Part shown: piece by piece, positions 31,140 to 39,718 of the stretch
Numbering within the stretch: position 1 is the first letter of the stretch
Layout: every line of letters starts with the position of its first letter
Assembly: GCA_019912315.1 (NCBI GenBank)
Contig: JAIOJA010000037.1
Coordinates: 62,001 to 126,000, forward strand
Source: Planctomycetota bacterium
Lineage (GTDB): Bacteria; Planctomycetota; UBA8742; UBA2392
Direction of reading: 5' to 3'
Length of the DNA: 64,000 nt
Program-made: the position numbers and the translations under genes
The notes under the pieces: model-generated
Database searches by the model: none
Seen by the model: only the letters and a program-made list of their open reading frames with translations
Told to the model about the DNA's origin: nothing

Positions 31140-33887
31140 TTAACCGAGTGCTCGATCTATCAACTCCGCCTGTTCCTTCTTGTGTCTGCGCGGCGAGCCG
31201 GTGGCGGGGCTGGCCGCGATGCTGCGGGCGATCCACTCCAGCCTGCGCTCGCCATTGAATGCTTTGTCCCAGTGCCAGCGCATATGCACGCATGGCCCCA
31301 TGTTCTCGTGCTCTTCCTGCACCCAGTAGACAGGCGTGCCATCCGGGCAGCAGCCCGCGATCTCCTGCAGCGTTTCGTCCTTGAGCGGGTATAGCTGCTC
31401 GATGCGTACGATTGCGACGTCTTTCCGGTTGCGCTCGCGGCGCGCGGCATCCAGGTCGTAGTAGACCTTGCCGCTGCACAGTAGCAGGCGCGAGGGTTTT
31501 TCATCCGCCCAGTCGTCCGGGATGAACTTCCGGAAGCCGCGATCCGTAAAGTCTTCCAGCGGCGAGACGCACTCGGGGTGGCGCAGCAGGCTCTTGGGGG
31601 TCATTACAACAAGCGGCTTCAACCAGTTGCGTTTCATCTGGCGCCGTATCATGTGAAAGAACTGCGCGGGGGTACTGGGGACGACGACCTGGATATTGTC
31701 GTCCGCGCTCAGGTTCAAGAAGCGCTCAATACGCGCGCTGGAGTGCTCGGGCCCCTGGCCCTCCATGCCGTGGGGCAGCAGCATGACCAGCCCGCTCAGG
31801 CGGTTCCACTTTTCCTCCGCGCTGACAAGGAACTGGTCCACAATCACCTGGGCTACGTTCCAGAAATCGCCGAACTGGGCTTCCCACAGAGTCAGTACGT
31901 CGGGTGAATCCAGACTGTAGCCGTACTCGAAGCCAAGAACCGCGATCTCTGAAAGCGGGCTGTTGCAGATGTCCACCTGCGCCTGGTCTTCCACTACGTG
32001 GTTGAAGGGGCGATAGACCGAGCCGTTTTCCGTGTCGTGCCAGACGCTGTGCCGGTGGGTAAATGTCCCGCGCTCGGCGTCCTGGCCTGTCATGCGGATG
32101 CGTGTGCCTTCGGCGGCCAGGCTGACGTAAGCCAGTGCTTCTCCTGCGGCCCAGTCCAGTGGAGCCTCGCCGTCGCCCATGGAGTTGCGCCCGGCGACAA
32201 AACGTTCGAGCTTCGGGTGCAGGTTGAAGCCCGCCGGCACCTTGGCCAGCGCGCGCAGGTAGCTTTGCAGCGTTTCGCGCGGCACGGTTGTGTCCGTCTC
32301 TTCGCGCGGCTCGTGCCCGCCGGTGATTTTCGACCAGCCTGCTTCCACGTCGTCCTTGCGGAGGATGCGGCTCTGGCGGCGCGCGGCCAGTAGCTCTTCA
32401 TCGAAGAAGGCCTTCGGGTGCGCCATGATTTCCTCGGCTTCGCGCTCCGAGATGCCGCCGGTTTCAAGCAGGCGGTGCAGGTAGCGGTCGCGCACTTCTT
32501 CGCGCTGGCGGATTTCCTTGTACATGAGCGGCTGGGTGAAGGCGGGTTCGTCGCCCTCGTTGTGCCCTCGCAGTCGGTAGCAATACATGTCGATCACCAC
32601 GTCGCGCTGAAACTTCTCGCGGAAGTCGAGCGCCGTGCGCACGGTCTGCGCCACGGCCTCGGGGTCTTCGCCGTTCACGTGCAGAATGGGTATCTGAAGC
32701 ATCTTGGCGATGTCCGTGGCGTAGGTGCTGCTGCGGGCCTCCTGGGGCAGGGTCGTGAATCCGATCTGGTTGTTCAGCACCACGTGGATCGCCCCGCCCG
32801 TGTGGTACGGGCCAAGCCCGGACAGATTGAAAGTTTCCTGCGCGACGCCTTCGCCAATGAAGGCCGCGTCGCCGTGGATAATCAGGGCGGCACCCAGACG
32901 TTTGTCGAAATCGCCCGCGCGATCCTGCTTGGCGCGCACGCGGCCAAGGGCGATCGGGTTGATGAATTCGAGATGGCTGGGGTTGAAGCAAAGGGACAGG
33001 TGGATCTGCTTGCCGGTCTGCGTCGTCCAGTCGTTGGAATAGCCAAGGTGATACTTCACGTCGCCGTGCTCGACTTCAGTTTCGTAGTCTTCGAACTCGG
33101 CGAATATCTGGCGGGGTGTTTTGCCCATGATGTTCGCCAGCACGTTCAGGCGTCCCCGGTGCGCCATGGCGAGGACGATTTCCTTTACGCCTTGTTCGGC
33201 CAGTTTTTCGATTGCCAGGTCAAGCAGTGGAATCAGGCTTTCGCCGCCTTCCAGGCTGAAGCTCTTGCTGCCGATGTACTTGGTCTGCAGGAACTTCTCG
33301 AAGGTAACGGCATCGTTGAGGCGGCGGAAAATGCGGATTTTTTCGTCGCGGGTGAGTTCCGTGTGGTTGCGGGTGCTTTCGACGCGTCGCCCGATCCAGC
33401 TTGTGACGTTCAGATCGTCGATGTGCATGAACTGCACGCCGATGGACCGGCAGTAGGTTTCCTGCAAGTGCTCAAGCACCTTGCGCGGCGTGTCGAGCCC
33501 GGGGGCGGCGATGGTGGTGCTGACGATCTTGCGGTCCAGGTCGTCGTCGCGCAGTCCGAAGTACTCAAGCTCAAGCTCGGGGATGCTCGGCAAAGACCGC
33601 CCCAAGGGGTCCACCTGCGCCAGGCGGTGCCCGCGCGCGCGATACACGCGAATCAGTCGGTCAACTTTCTCTTGCAGGGCGGCGACAGAATATGCATCGG
33701 TGTGTTCGCCTCGTGCGCTCGCCGCGGGCGGGTTGAAGATGCTGCGCGTCCGGAAGCCGGGGCGTCGCACGGCGCCGTTGCCGCCAAGGGTCTCGAAGTA
33801 CTCGCGCCAGCGCGCGGGCACGCTGCCCGGGTCACGGACGAAATCCTCGTAGACGGACTCCATGTATGCCAGGTTTTCGCTGTCCAT
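31140..33887 (-). CDS. sucA: 2-oxoglutarate dehydrogenase E1 component
   Basis: A thiamine-diphosphate decarboxylase of the TCA cycle, 915 residues, matching the usual ~930. The N-terminus MDSENLAYMESVYEDF is the segment that docks to E2. The ThDP fold includes AMAHRGRLNVL, GDVKYHLGYS, HGDAAFIGEGVAQETFN and LNNQIGFTT. The C-terminal transketolase-like part has VLGFEYGYSL and LLPHGMEGQGPEHSSAR. The ATG at 33887 follows GGTGAG. A GGTTTGC-TGT-GCAAACC hairpin sits in its leader (33921-33937). Confidence 0.96.
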   Translation of the reverse strand: MDSENLAYMESVYEDFVRDPGSVPARWREYFETLGGNGAVRRPGFRTRSIFNPPAASARGEHTDAYSVAALQEKVDRLIRVYRARGHRLAQVDPLGRSLPSIPELELEYFGLRDDDLDRKIVSTTIAAPGLDTPRKVLEHLQETYCRSIGVQFMHIDDLNVTSWIGRRVESTRNHTELTRDEKIRIFRRLNDAVTFEKFLQTKYIGSKSFSLEGGESLIPLLDLAIEKLAEQGVKEIVLAMAHRGRLNVLANIMGKTPRQIFAEFEDYETEVEHGDVKYHLGYSNDWTTQTGKQIHLSLCFNPSHLEFINPIALGRVRAKQDRAGDFDKRLGAALIIHGDAAFIGEGVAQETFNLSGLGPYHTGGAIHVVLNNQIGFTTLPQEARSSTYATDIAKMLQIPILHVNGEDPEAVAQTVRTALDFREKFQRDVVIDMYCYRLRGHNEGDEPAFTQPLMYKEIRQREEVRDRYLHRLLETGGISEREAEEIMAHPKAFFDEELLAARRQSRILRKDDVEAGWSKITGGHEPREETDTTVPRETLQSYLRALAKVPAGFNLHPKLERFVAGRNSMGDGEAPLDWAAGEALAYVSLAAEGTRIRMTGQDAERGTFTHRHSVWHDTENGSVYRPFNHVVEDQAQVDICNSPLSEIAVLGFEYGYSLDSPDVLTLWEAQFGDFWNVAQVIVDQFLVSAEEKWNRLSGLVMLLPHGMEGQGPEHSSARIERFLNLSADDNIQVVVPSTPAQFFHMIRRQMKRNWLKPLVVMTPKSLLRHPECVSPLEDFTDRGFRKFIPDDWADEKPSRLLLCSGKVYYDLDAARRERNRKDVAIVRIEQLYPLKDETLQEIAGCCPDGTPVYWVQEEHENMGPCVHMRWHWDKAFNGERRLEWIARSIAASPATGSPRRHKKEQAELIDRALG

Positions 33888-33920
33888 GTTGTCTCACCAG
33901 GCGCCTGCGCCGGAATTCTA

Positions 33921-33937
33921 GGTTTGCTGTGCAAACC
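33921..33937. repeat. Small hairpin in the sucA leader
   Basis: GGTTTGC-TGT-GCAAACC is a perfect 7-bp stem with a triloop, 34 nt upstream of the sucA start. The rest of the 283-bp gap between sucA and the next gene (33888-34170) shows a possible TAAAAT -10 but nothing I can assign. Confidence 0.35.
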
Positions 33938-34170
33938 CGCCACAGCCCGCGTGTCATCGTGCAGTCCGCTCAAAGCGGCGGCGGTTGCCCATCGCTTCCG
34001 CTTTTCGTGGGAAATTTTATCCGCTTCACAGGCCTACTCCCGGGCAGGCAAGGCGCGATTCGCACAAATTCGCCTGCACGGAATTACGACAACCGCCGCG
34101 ATAGTTAAGGGGCACAAGACGGCGTTGTCGCACGGTCCCTTAAACTGGATCGAAACAACGGAGGCGAATC

Positions 34171-35043
34171 ATGGGCAGGTTCAACAAGGTGCGCGGCGTG
34201 GGAAGAAAGGACAAAGAAAACCAGGCGTTGCGCGACCGCATCGCCGAGCTTGAAGACGCGCTCGCCAGAAAATGCGGCGACGAGCCCGGCGACGCGCCGA
34301 CCAGCGACGCCATGCCCAAGGCGAAAAAGCGCTCGCGCCGATACACCCACTACGACCTGCGCAAACTCGCCTACGACTACTATGAGTTCATGGGCGGCGA
34401 CGTGATCGACATGAAGATCAACAACGAACGCGCGAAGTGCCGCGCCTTCGCCAGCCAGATGCGCGTGGCCGAGGGGCGTGACCACTTCAATGACGGCGCC
34501 TGGGGCCCGAACATCACTCCCTATGAGGAACGCATGGGCGGTGCGCTGATCGCCCGTCTGATCAAGCAGAAGGACGCCCTGCTTGAGAAGTACAAGCTGA
34601 TGATGAAAGAAAGCCTCGATGAGCAGTACGAAATCAGCGAGGAAGCGGAAGAGGGCGAGGCGCCGACGGTGGACTTCAGCGGCCTCGGGGCTGTGCGCTC
34701 CGACACGGGGACCGGCGTGCCCCAGCGCTTAACCTTCAGCGAAGATGAAAAGCAGCAGTACCTCGACGCCCTGACGTCGCCGACCGAACCCCCGGCGCCC
34801 GCCGTGGTGGAAATCATGGACGCCTTGAAGGCCTGCGCCGAGGACCCGCGGCGTATGACGCCGGACGTGAAGGACCTGTTCGACCGATCGAGGCTAATTC
34901 TGGAACAGGCAATCAAGGACGGTGTCATCCCGGAAGAAGTGGTGCGGGAGTACCGCGAATTGGCCGACAAGAAGGCGGCAGCCCGCGCACGAACACCGGA
35001 GTCACCGGCAACGGAAAGCCCGGCGCCCCAAGCTGTCAGGTGA
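34171..35043 (+). CDS. Hypothetical protein (290 aa)
   Basis: I do not recognise the family. The protein is soluble, highly charged and helical. It has a coiled-coil N-terminus (NQALRDRIAELEDALARK), a basic stretch AKKRSRRYTHYD, a Tyr-rich LRKLAYDYYEFMGG and long acidic helices (EEAEEGEAPTVDF), then a Thr/Pro-rich tail. There is no signal peptide. The ATG at 34171 has a good GGAGG upstream. It is divergent from sucA with a 283-bp gap. A scaffold or structural role is possible but not supported. Confidence 0.6.
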   Translation: MGRFNKVRGVGRKDKENQALRDRIAELEDALARKCGDEPGDAPTSDAMPKAKKRSRRYTHYDLRKLAYDYYEFMGGDVIDMKINNERAKCRAFASQMRVAEGRDHFNDGAWGPNITPYEERMGGALIARLIKQKDALLEKYKLMMKESLDEQYEISEEAEEGEAPTVDFSGLGAVRSDTGTGVPQRLTFSEDEKQQYLDALTSPTEPPAPAVVEIMDALKACAEDPRRMTPDVKDLFDRSRLILEQAIKDGVIPEEVVREYRELADKKAAARARTPESPATESPAPQAVR

Positions 35044-35136
35044 CGGACGTGGGTCGCGTTCGGGCTGTATTCGTGTGAACCCGTGGCTGATCAAATCCGG
35101 CGCGTCGCGGCGTGCGGCGGTTGTCGTTTTGGGGAG

Positions 35137-35164
35137 TTGGTGAACGCCGCTACCATGCTAGAGT
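35137..35164 (+). promoter_or_regulatory. Promoter of the 199-residue lipoprotein gene
   Basis: TTGGTG (35137-35142), a 16-nt spacer and TAGAGT (35159-35164) precede a ~32-nt leader with GGAAGG at 35192-35197. Confidence 0.4.
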
Positions 35165-35203
35165 CACGCCCGTCGCCACCACTTCAAAACCGGAAGGATG
35201 AAC

Positions 35204-35803
35204 ATGAAGCTTCGATTGGGTGCAACCCTGGTTGCCATGGTCTGTCTGCTGTCCGCTACCGCCTGCGAGAGCGTCGGGCGAAGCGGCGGCTCGGTCAAGG
35301 ATGTCGTCAGTTCGCGCAGTATCGAGCGCGCCCGCCTGCACAGCGCGAGCGACATCAAGGACGCGTATGACTCGTCAAGTGGCGATGCCGACGAAGTGCT
35401 GCTGCTGTTCCTGAACGCGTGCCTGCTGGTCGAGGAAGACAAGGAAGCGGGGGGCCAGGCCATCGCGTACCTGAGTCGCAAGAACGACCAGGCGAACGAT
35501 GCGGGCAGCCCGACCGGCGTGAAACTGAGCCAGATGGCCTCTGAGGGGCTGCGTCGTATCTGGGAAAGGCCGGAACTCATTCGCAGCTATTGCGGTGGTG
35601 ATGGCGCGGATTTCAGCATGGGCAGTCCGGAAGTCGTTGACCTCAGTATCAAGGACACCCAGAAGGTCAACGATACCACGCGCAAGTACTTCCTCTGGAG
35701 TACGGGCAAGGATAACGCCTCGCCGGTTTCGCTGCGCAGCGAAGGCGGACGCTGGTACGTTGACGAGTGGAGCAGCCTGCAAACCGGCGTAACGGCGCGC
35801 TAG
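35204..35803 (+). CDS. Hypothetical lipoprotein (199 aa)
   Basis: The second of two near ATGs (35204) is chosen because GGAAGG lies 6 nt before it, while the first (35198) abuts it. The N-terminus MKLRLGATLVAMVCLLSATAC is a lipoprotein-type signal with an acceptable lipobox (ATAC). The mature protein is mostly helical (AYLSRKNDQANDAG) and ends in a beta-rich segment (KYFLWSTGKDNASPVSLRSEGGRWYVDEW). No family is recognised. A strong GC hairpin follows its stop codon. Confidence 0.68.
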   Translation: MKLRLGATLVAMVCLLSATACESVGRSGGSVKDVVSSRSIERARLHSASDIKDAYDSSSGDADEVLLLFLNACLLVEEDKEAGGQAIAYLSRKNDQANDAGSPTGVKLSQMASEGLRRIWERPELIRSYCGGDGADFSMGSPEVVDLSIKDTQKVNDTTRKYFLWSTGKDNASPVSLRSEGGRWYVDEWSSLQTGVTAR

Positions 35804-35823
35804 GCGTACCCCATGACGGCTGC

Positions 35824-35853
35824 CCGCGCGGGTGCCGCACAGCACCCGCGCGG
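35824..35853. terminator. Strong GC hairpin after the lipoprotein gene
   Basis: CCGCGCGGGTGC (35824-35835) and GCACCCGCGCGG (35842-35853) form a perfect 12-bp stem with a 6-nt loop, 20 nt after the stop. No U-tract follows. Confidence 0.55.
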
Positions 35854-35993
35854 ACGGCATGGGCAATGCCGATTTCGAAAGGGCGGGCCACGCTTCCCCG
35901 ATTCGCAACACCAGATGTCAAGAATCGCTTGTCGGCATGTGCGCATTGGCGAGGCGCGGGGTACACTTCGTTCAACACCAACGGAGGTTCCCA

Positions 35994-36380
35994 ATGATCG
36001 GCTATAAGGTACTCGCCAAGGACGGACTCAAAGGCCCTTTCAAGAAGAGCTCGATCCTGAAAGCTATCACTACCGCCAGCCTGCCCTTGCAGGCGCGTCT
36101 GCTGGACTTGCAGACGGGCATGTACCTCCGTGCCGCGGAGCTTGTGGGCGAGGAAGTTGAGAAACGCGAAAGCGCACGCCGCGAGCCCGAGCCGGTCCCG
36201 GCAGCAAAACCGGAGCAAGGCGGCTTGAAGCTGGCCGAAGAAGCTGGTGAAGAATCGCCCGAGGAAACCCCAAGGGTGGTGCTGGTCGGCAAGATTCCGC
36301 TGAAGCGCGTGCGTCTGCCCAAGCCGCGCAAGCTGGCCCGCGACACCAACGAGTTGGAACTGAACTATCCGGCCGCTTGA
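35994..36380 (+). CDS. GYF_2-like small protein, copy 1
   Basis: The ATG at 35994 (GGAGG upstream) gives 128 residues. The first ~52 residues (MIGYKVLAKDGLKGPFKKSS...LQARLLDLQTGMYLRAAELVGE) resemble the bacterial GYF_2 fold (residue-G-P near 13-15, then a helix and a loop like lvxdxxtgxwxpaxel), a peptide-binding domain. The tail is acidic then basic (LVGKIPLKRVRLPKPRKLARD). A paralogue follows 58 bp downstream, and the two share most N-terminal residues. The in-frame upstream extension is discarded. Confidence 0.6.
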   Translation: MIGYKVLAKDGLKGPFKKSSILKAITTASLPLQARLLDLQTGMYLRAAELVGEEVEKRESARREPEPVPAAKPEQGGLKLAEEAGEESPEETPRVVLVGKIPLKRVRLPKPRKLARDTNELELNYPAA

Positions 36381-36388
36381 ACCAATCC

Positions 36389-36427
36389 GGGGCGAGTCGT
36401 TAAGCTACGGGAACTCCGACTCGCCCC
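36389..36427. repeat. Hairpin between the two GYF_2-like genes
   Basis: GGGGCGAGTCG (36389-36399) and CGACTCGCCCC (36417-36427) are perfectly complementary across a 17-nt loop. The right arm ends 11 nt before the next ATG, where no Shine-Dalgarno is present. It could terminate, attenuate or control translation. Confidence 0.55.
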
Positions 36428-36438
36428 TGGATTCCGCC

Positions 36439-36693
36439 ATGATCGGCTACAAGGTTCTAACCAAGCAGGGTCTCAAGGGACCCTACAAGAAGTCTTCGAT
36501 CCTGAAGGCGATCACTTCGGCGCAGATTCCGTTGCAGGCCCGCCTGCTCGACCTGGAGACGGGGCGGTACCTGTCGGCGGCGGACCTGGTGGGCGAAAGC
36601 GTCGACCTGGAAGCCCAGGCTTCGTTTGAAGGTGATAAGACCGACGACAGCAACGAGTTGCGCCTCGATGAAGAGACGGGCGGCAGTGATTAG
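36439..36693 (+). CDS. GYF_2-like small protein, copy 2
   Basis: An 84-residue paralogue of the preceding protein: MIGYKVLTKQGLKGPYKKSS and LQARLLDLETGRYLSAADLVGES align without gaps, after which a short acidic tail (DSNELRLDEETGGSD) replaces the long basic tail of copy 1. A tandem duplication followed by tail divergence is likely. The gene lacks a visible Shine-Dalgarno and sits directly behind a hairpin. It converges on, and overlaps by 4 bp, the gene on the other strand. Confidence 0.6.
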   Translation: MIGYKVLTKQGLKGPYKKSSILKAITSAQIPLQARLLDLETGRYLSAADLVGESVDLEAQASFEGDKTDDSNELRLDEETGGSD

Positions 36694-37871
36694 CCCGGCT
36701 GAAATGCCGCATACAGAGTCAGATCAAATGGATTGCGCGCGCCAGGTCGAATCTGAATCGCAGCGCCTTTGCCGCGTCGCGACCCGAACCGCTCGGGTGC
36801 GAATTCCCAACTGTGAACGCCGTCGCCTTCGCCCGTGTACTCGCCCTTGCTGATCATGCGAAGCAGCCCCCAGTCGCTGGCAGACAGGTCAACCAGGACC
36901 TCAGTTTCGGCGCGTTCGCCGCCACGGACCAGCGTTGCGCCGCCTTCCTCCTGTCGCCAGTGCGCCGACACGAACGCATCCCCGCGCGACGAAGTTGCTT
37001 CCGCCCCGCCGGCCTGCAGGCGGTACACGCTCAGCATGGGCGGGGCTTTCAGGCGCAACTCGAAGCGCACGTCAACAGTCGGCGAGTGCTCGCCGAACAG
37101 CGCGTCGCGAATCGGCGCGCCCTGCGTCATCACTTGCTCAAAGTCCTTCAGCGGCGTGGCCAGGCGGCGGCTTTGCACCTCCACGTCTGCCAGCGCGGCA
37201 TGGTCCCGTGCCACTGCCCAGATCGCGCCCGACGCCGGGTTGAACAGCCGGGCGACGTCTTGCGGCGCGGCATCCTGCTCGGCGACCGGGTCAAAGGGGA
37301 ATCGCTCTTTCAGCCTGTCGGACCAGAACCCGAGTACCTGCGTGTCCCAGGCCCGCGTGATCCGCTGGTCCTCGGCCTCGAAGGCCTCCAGCCAGGCCGC
37401 CCCGGATGCCTGATAGGTCCGCGCGGCGGTGTCATCGTCGCCGTCCGCGTGCGCCGCCTCAGCCTGGGTGAACAGTTCGGCGCCCTTGCGCCCGTATTCC
37501 GTGTCCGAAATGCCGGTGGACTTGCGGTAGCTGTCCCAGGAGGCGCGGATGGCCTGGGCTTCGGCGTGCAGGCGTTCTGTTTCGGCGGTGGCGCGCTTGC
37601 CGTCGATGATCGCGATTCCGATGAACGAGCTGCCGGCGATCAGCAGCATGGTCACGACCATGAACAGCAGGACCTTCCAGCCGCGCGGGCCGCGCTTGGG
37701 CTCGGGTGGCGCCTCACCCAGGGCCACGCCGCGGGCGGTGTCAAGTCGTCGCAGCTCGCTCTGCTCGTCTGTTGAGAGGCGGGCCGTGAGTTCCTTGTGC
37801 CTGGCTTCGATCTGTTCACGCGGGGCGCCGACATACAACCCAAGCACCCTGTGCGCTTCTGCGATGTCCAT
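36690..37871 (-). CDS. Membrane protein with degenerate J-like N-terminus and IcmF-C-like domain
   Basis: The 393-residue protein starts with a J-domain-like segment (IAEAHRVLGLYVGAPREQIEARHKEL, no HPD), then a basic linker, one transmembrane helix (about 67-90, VLLFMVVTMLLIAGSSFIGIAII) and a helical region. Its C-terminal ~230 residues, with FWSDRLKERFPFDPVAEQDAAPQDVARLFNP and a later VDVRFELRLKAPPMLSVY, resemble the C-terminal domain of T6SS TssM/IcmF. No other type VI secretion gene is present, so this is probably a stand-alone use of that domain. A textbook promoter lies 6 nt from its ATG. Confidence 0.55.
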   Translation of the reverse strand: MDIAEAHRVLGLYVGAPREQIEARHKELTARLSTDEQSELRRLDTARGVALGEAPPEPKRGPRGWKVLLFMVVTMLLIAGSSFIGIAIIDGKRATAETERLHAEAQAIRASWDSYRKSTGISDTEYGRKGAELFTQAEAAHADGDDDTAARTYQASGAAWLEAFEAEDQRITRAWDTQVLGFWSDRLKERFPFDPVAEQDAAPQDVARLFNPASGAIWAVARDHAALADVEVQSRRLATPLKDFEQVMTQGAPIRDALFGEHSPTVDVRFELRLKAPPMLSVYRLQAGGAEATSSRGDAFVSAHWRQEEGGATLVRGGERAETEVLVDLSASDWGLLRMISKGEYTGEGDGVHSWEFAPERFGSRRGKGAAIQIRPGARNPFDLTLYAAFQPG

Positions 37872-37877
37872 GCCGCG

Positions 37878-37906
37878 ATTAGACGCCGCCCGCGCACAGC
37901 CCGCAA
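37878..37906 (-). promoter_or_regulatory. Promoter with leaderless geometry for the IcmF-C-like gene
   Basis: On the minus strand TTGCGG (37906-37901), a 17-nt spacer and TCTAAT (37883-37878) end 6 nt before the ATG at 37871. No Shine-Dalgarno can fit. Confidence 0.55.
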
Positions 37907-37917
37907 GTCAGCGCGCG

Positions 37918-38919
37918 CTAAAGCCGCCGGACGCGCTCGGGGATGTCCGGGACATGCTCAATGACCTTGGCGATGATTTCATCGGGCTTGACGCCCTCGG
38001 CTTCGCCCTCAAAGTTCAGGATCAGGCGGTGCCTCAGGCTCGGGAAGGCGCATTCGCGAATATCGTCCGCGCTTACGTTGTAGCGACCGCGTGCCAGGGC
38101 GACCATCTTGGCGCCCTTGATTATGGCCTGGCCCCCGCGCGGACTGCTGCCGACGCGCACAAACTGCTTCACGATACCGGCGGCCTCCGGGCTTTCCGGG
38201 TGCGTCGCCAGCACGAGGCGCGCGACGTATTCCATCAGGTGTTGCGCGATGGGGACTTGCTCGGCCAGGGCGCGCATTTCCATGATGCGCTTGCCGTCCA
38301 CGACTTTACCGGCCTGCGACTTGTTTTTGCCGGTCGTGCCCTCAAAGATGCTGGCGAGTTCGGCGACGCTGGGGCTTTTGACGTCGAGCTTGAACATGAA
38401 GCGGTCAAGCTGGGCTTCCGGAAGTGGGTAGGTGCCTTCCATTTCGATGGGGTTCTGTGTGGCCAGCACAAAGAAGGGCGGGTCGAATTTCAGCGTCTTG
38501 CCCGCGAAGGTCACGCTGCCTTCCTGCATGGCCTCCAGCAGCGCGCTTTGCGTCTTCGGCGTGGCGCGGTTGATTTCGTCGGCCAGTATGATGTTGCCGA
38601 AAATCGGCCCCTTCTGAAATTCAAAGCGCCGGTGTCCGCCTTCTTCGACGACGATGTTGGTGCCGGTGATATCCGCGGGCATCAGGTCCGGCGTGAACTG
38701 GATGCGGCTGAAACTGACATCAACCGCGTCAGCGAGGGTGCGCACCAGCATGGTCTTGCCCAGCCCCGGCACGCCCTCCAGCAGGATGTGCCCGCCGACG
38801 ACGAAGCCGATCAGCGTTTTGTCCACGATCTCGCCGTGCCCGACGATGACCTTGCCGATTTCGTTCTTCAGCTTGGTGACGGTTTCCGCGAACTCTTTAG
38901 CCTGTTGTTCGATATCCAT
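37918..38919 (-). CDS. MoxR-family AAA+ ATPase
   Basis: A 333-residue AAA+ ATPase of the MoxR group, which act as chaperones for VWA-domain or other complexes. Walker A is EGVPGLGKTML (about 48-58), Walker B is ILADEINRATPKTQSALLEAM (D114/E115), and sensor regions such as LATQNPIEMEGTYPLPEAQLDRF are typical. The ATG at 38919 with a nearby GGAG is used; a longer in-frame start would extend into the phoU promoter. The usual DUF58 and VWA partners are not adjacent in the window. Confidence 0.92.
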   Translation of the reverse strand: MDIEQQAKEFAETVTKLKNEIGKVIVGHGEIVDKTLIGFVVGGHILLEGVPGLGKTMLVRTLADAVDVSFSRIQFTPDLMPADITGTNIVVEEGGHRRFEFQKGPIFGNIILADEINRATPKTQSALLEAMQEGSVTFAGKTLKFDPPFFVLATQNPIEMEGTYPLPEAQLDRFMFKLDVKSPSVAELASIFEGTTGKNKSQAGKVVDGKRIMEMRALAEQVPIAQHLMEYVARLVLATHPESPEAAGIVKQFVRVGSSPRGGQAIIKGAKMVALARGRYNVSADDIRECAFPSLRHRLILNFEGEAEGVKPDEIIAKVIEHVPDIPERVRRL

Positions 38920-38994
38920 GCTGTTCTCCGGCGCTGTCTGCGGGATAATAGCGGCCATCACCGCCAATGTGACCAACTGGAAGTTATTTCCCTC

Positions 38995-39023
38995 TTGGTG
39001 CAGTCTTAACATTGCCTTTATCT
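38995..39023 (+). promoter_or_regulatory. Promoter of the phoU-phoB-phoR operon
   Basis: TTGGTG (38995-39000), a 17-nt spacer and TTATCT (39018-39023) precede phoU by about 30 nt. No clear Pho box is visible. Confidence 0.45.
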
Positions 39024-39054
39024 ACTGGAACTAACTACTTGCAAAGGAATGACG

Positions 39055-39717
39055 ATGCCCGCGCAAGCCAATAACCTCGCCCGGGGCCTTGAAGGCCTCA
39101 AGCGGAACCTGCTGCACGTGGGCAAGCTCGCGCTTGAAGAGCTTACCAAAGCCCTTGAATCCTATCGCGCGCGCGATATCGCGATGGCGCGAGAGGTCGC
39201 GCAGACCGACAAGATTCTCGACGCCAAGGAAGTTCGTGTCGAGGAAGAGTGCCTGCGAATCATCGCCCTGCACCAGCCGGTCGCCCAGGACCTGCGCTAT
39301 CTGGCCAGCGCGCTGAAGATCAATCAGCTCATTGAAAACACGGGCGATACGGCCGTGAACATTGCCCGACGGGCCGAGTACCTGGCCACGCGCCCGCCCT
39401 TGCCCGTCGAGGTGAACATTCCGACGACGGGGTTGCGAGTGATCGAGATGTTTGACCGCGCGTTGCAGGCCTTCGTGCAGCTTGATGAGCTCGGCGCGCA
39501 TGAAGTGATCGACATGGACAACGCCGTTGACGTCGCCTACCGCGCCGATACGGCAAAGATGATCGAGGTGATGGAACAGCACTCCGATCAGATTGAGGTC
39601 GCGCTGAACACCATGCACCTGGCCCGCCACCTGGAGCGTGCGGCCGACCGCGCCGCCGACATTGCCGAGCAGGTCCTGTACATACTTACCGGGGACATCG
39701 CGAGGCACACGGACTGA
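39055..39717 (+). CDS. phoU: PhoU-like phosphate signalling regulator
   Basis: PhoU links the phosphate transporter PstSCAB to the PhoR kinase and represses the Pho response when phosphate is plentiful. The 220-residue protein is all-helical with two PhoU repeats containing the conserved E/D-metal motifs VREVAQTD...DAKEVRVEEECL and RHLERAADRAADIAEQVLYI. The second ATG (39055) is chosen because AAAGGA lies 6 nt before it, while the first abuts it. It is followed after 1 nt by phoB. No pst genes are in the window. Confidence 0.9.
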   Translation: MPAQANNLARGLEGLKRNLLHVGKLALEELTKALESYRARDIAMAREVAQTDKILDAKEVRVEEECLRIIALHQPVAQDLRYLASALKINQLIENTGDTAVNIARRAEYLATRPPLPVEVNIPTTGLRVIEMFDRALQAFVQLDELGAHEVIDMDNAVDVAYRADTAKMIEVMEQHSDQIEVALNTMHLARHLERAADRAADIAEQVLYILTGDIARHTD

Positions 39718-39718
39718 C

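Noticed and set aside
32418..34253. 611-codon plus-strand open frame
   Set aside because: Shadow of sucA and its leader; no recognisable motif, and sucA motifs are intact on the minus strand.
36690..37871. Type VI secretion locus
   Set aside because: Only a TssM-C-like domain is present; no TssB/C, VgrG, ClpV or other components are encoded nearby.
37918..38919. Complete MoxR-DUF58-VWA operon
   Set aside because: The flanking genes are phoU and the IcmF-C-like protein; no DUF58 or VWA gene was found in the window.
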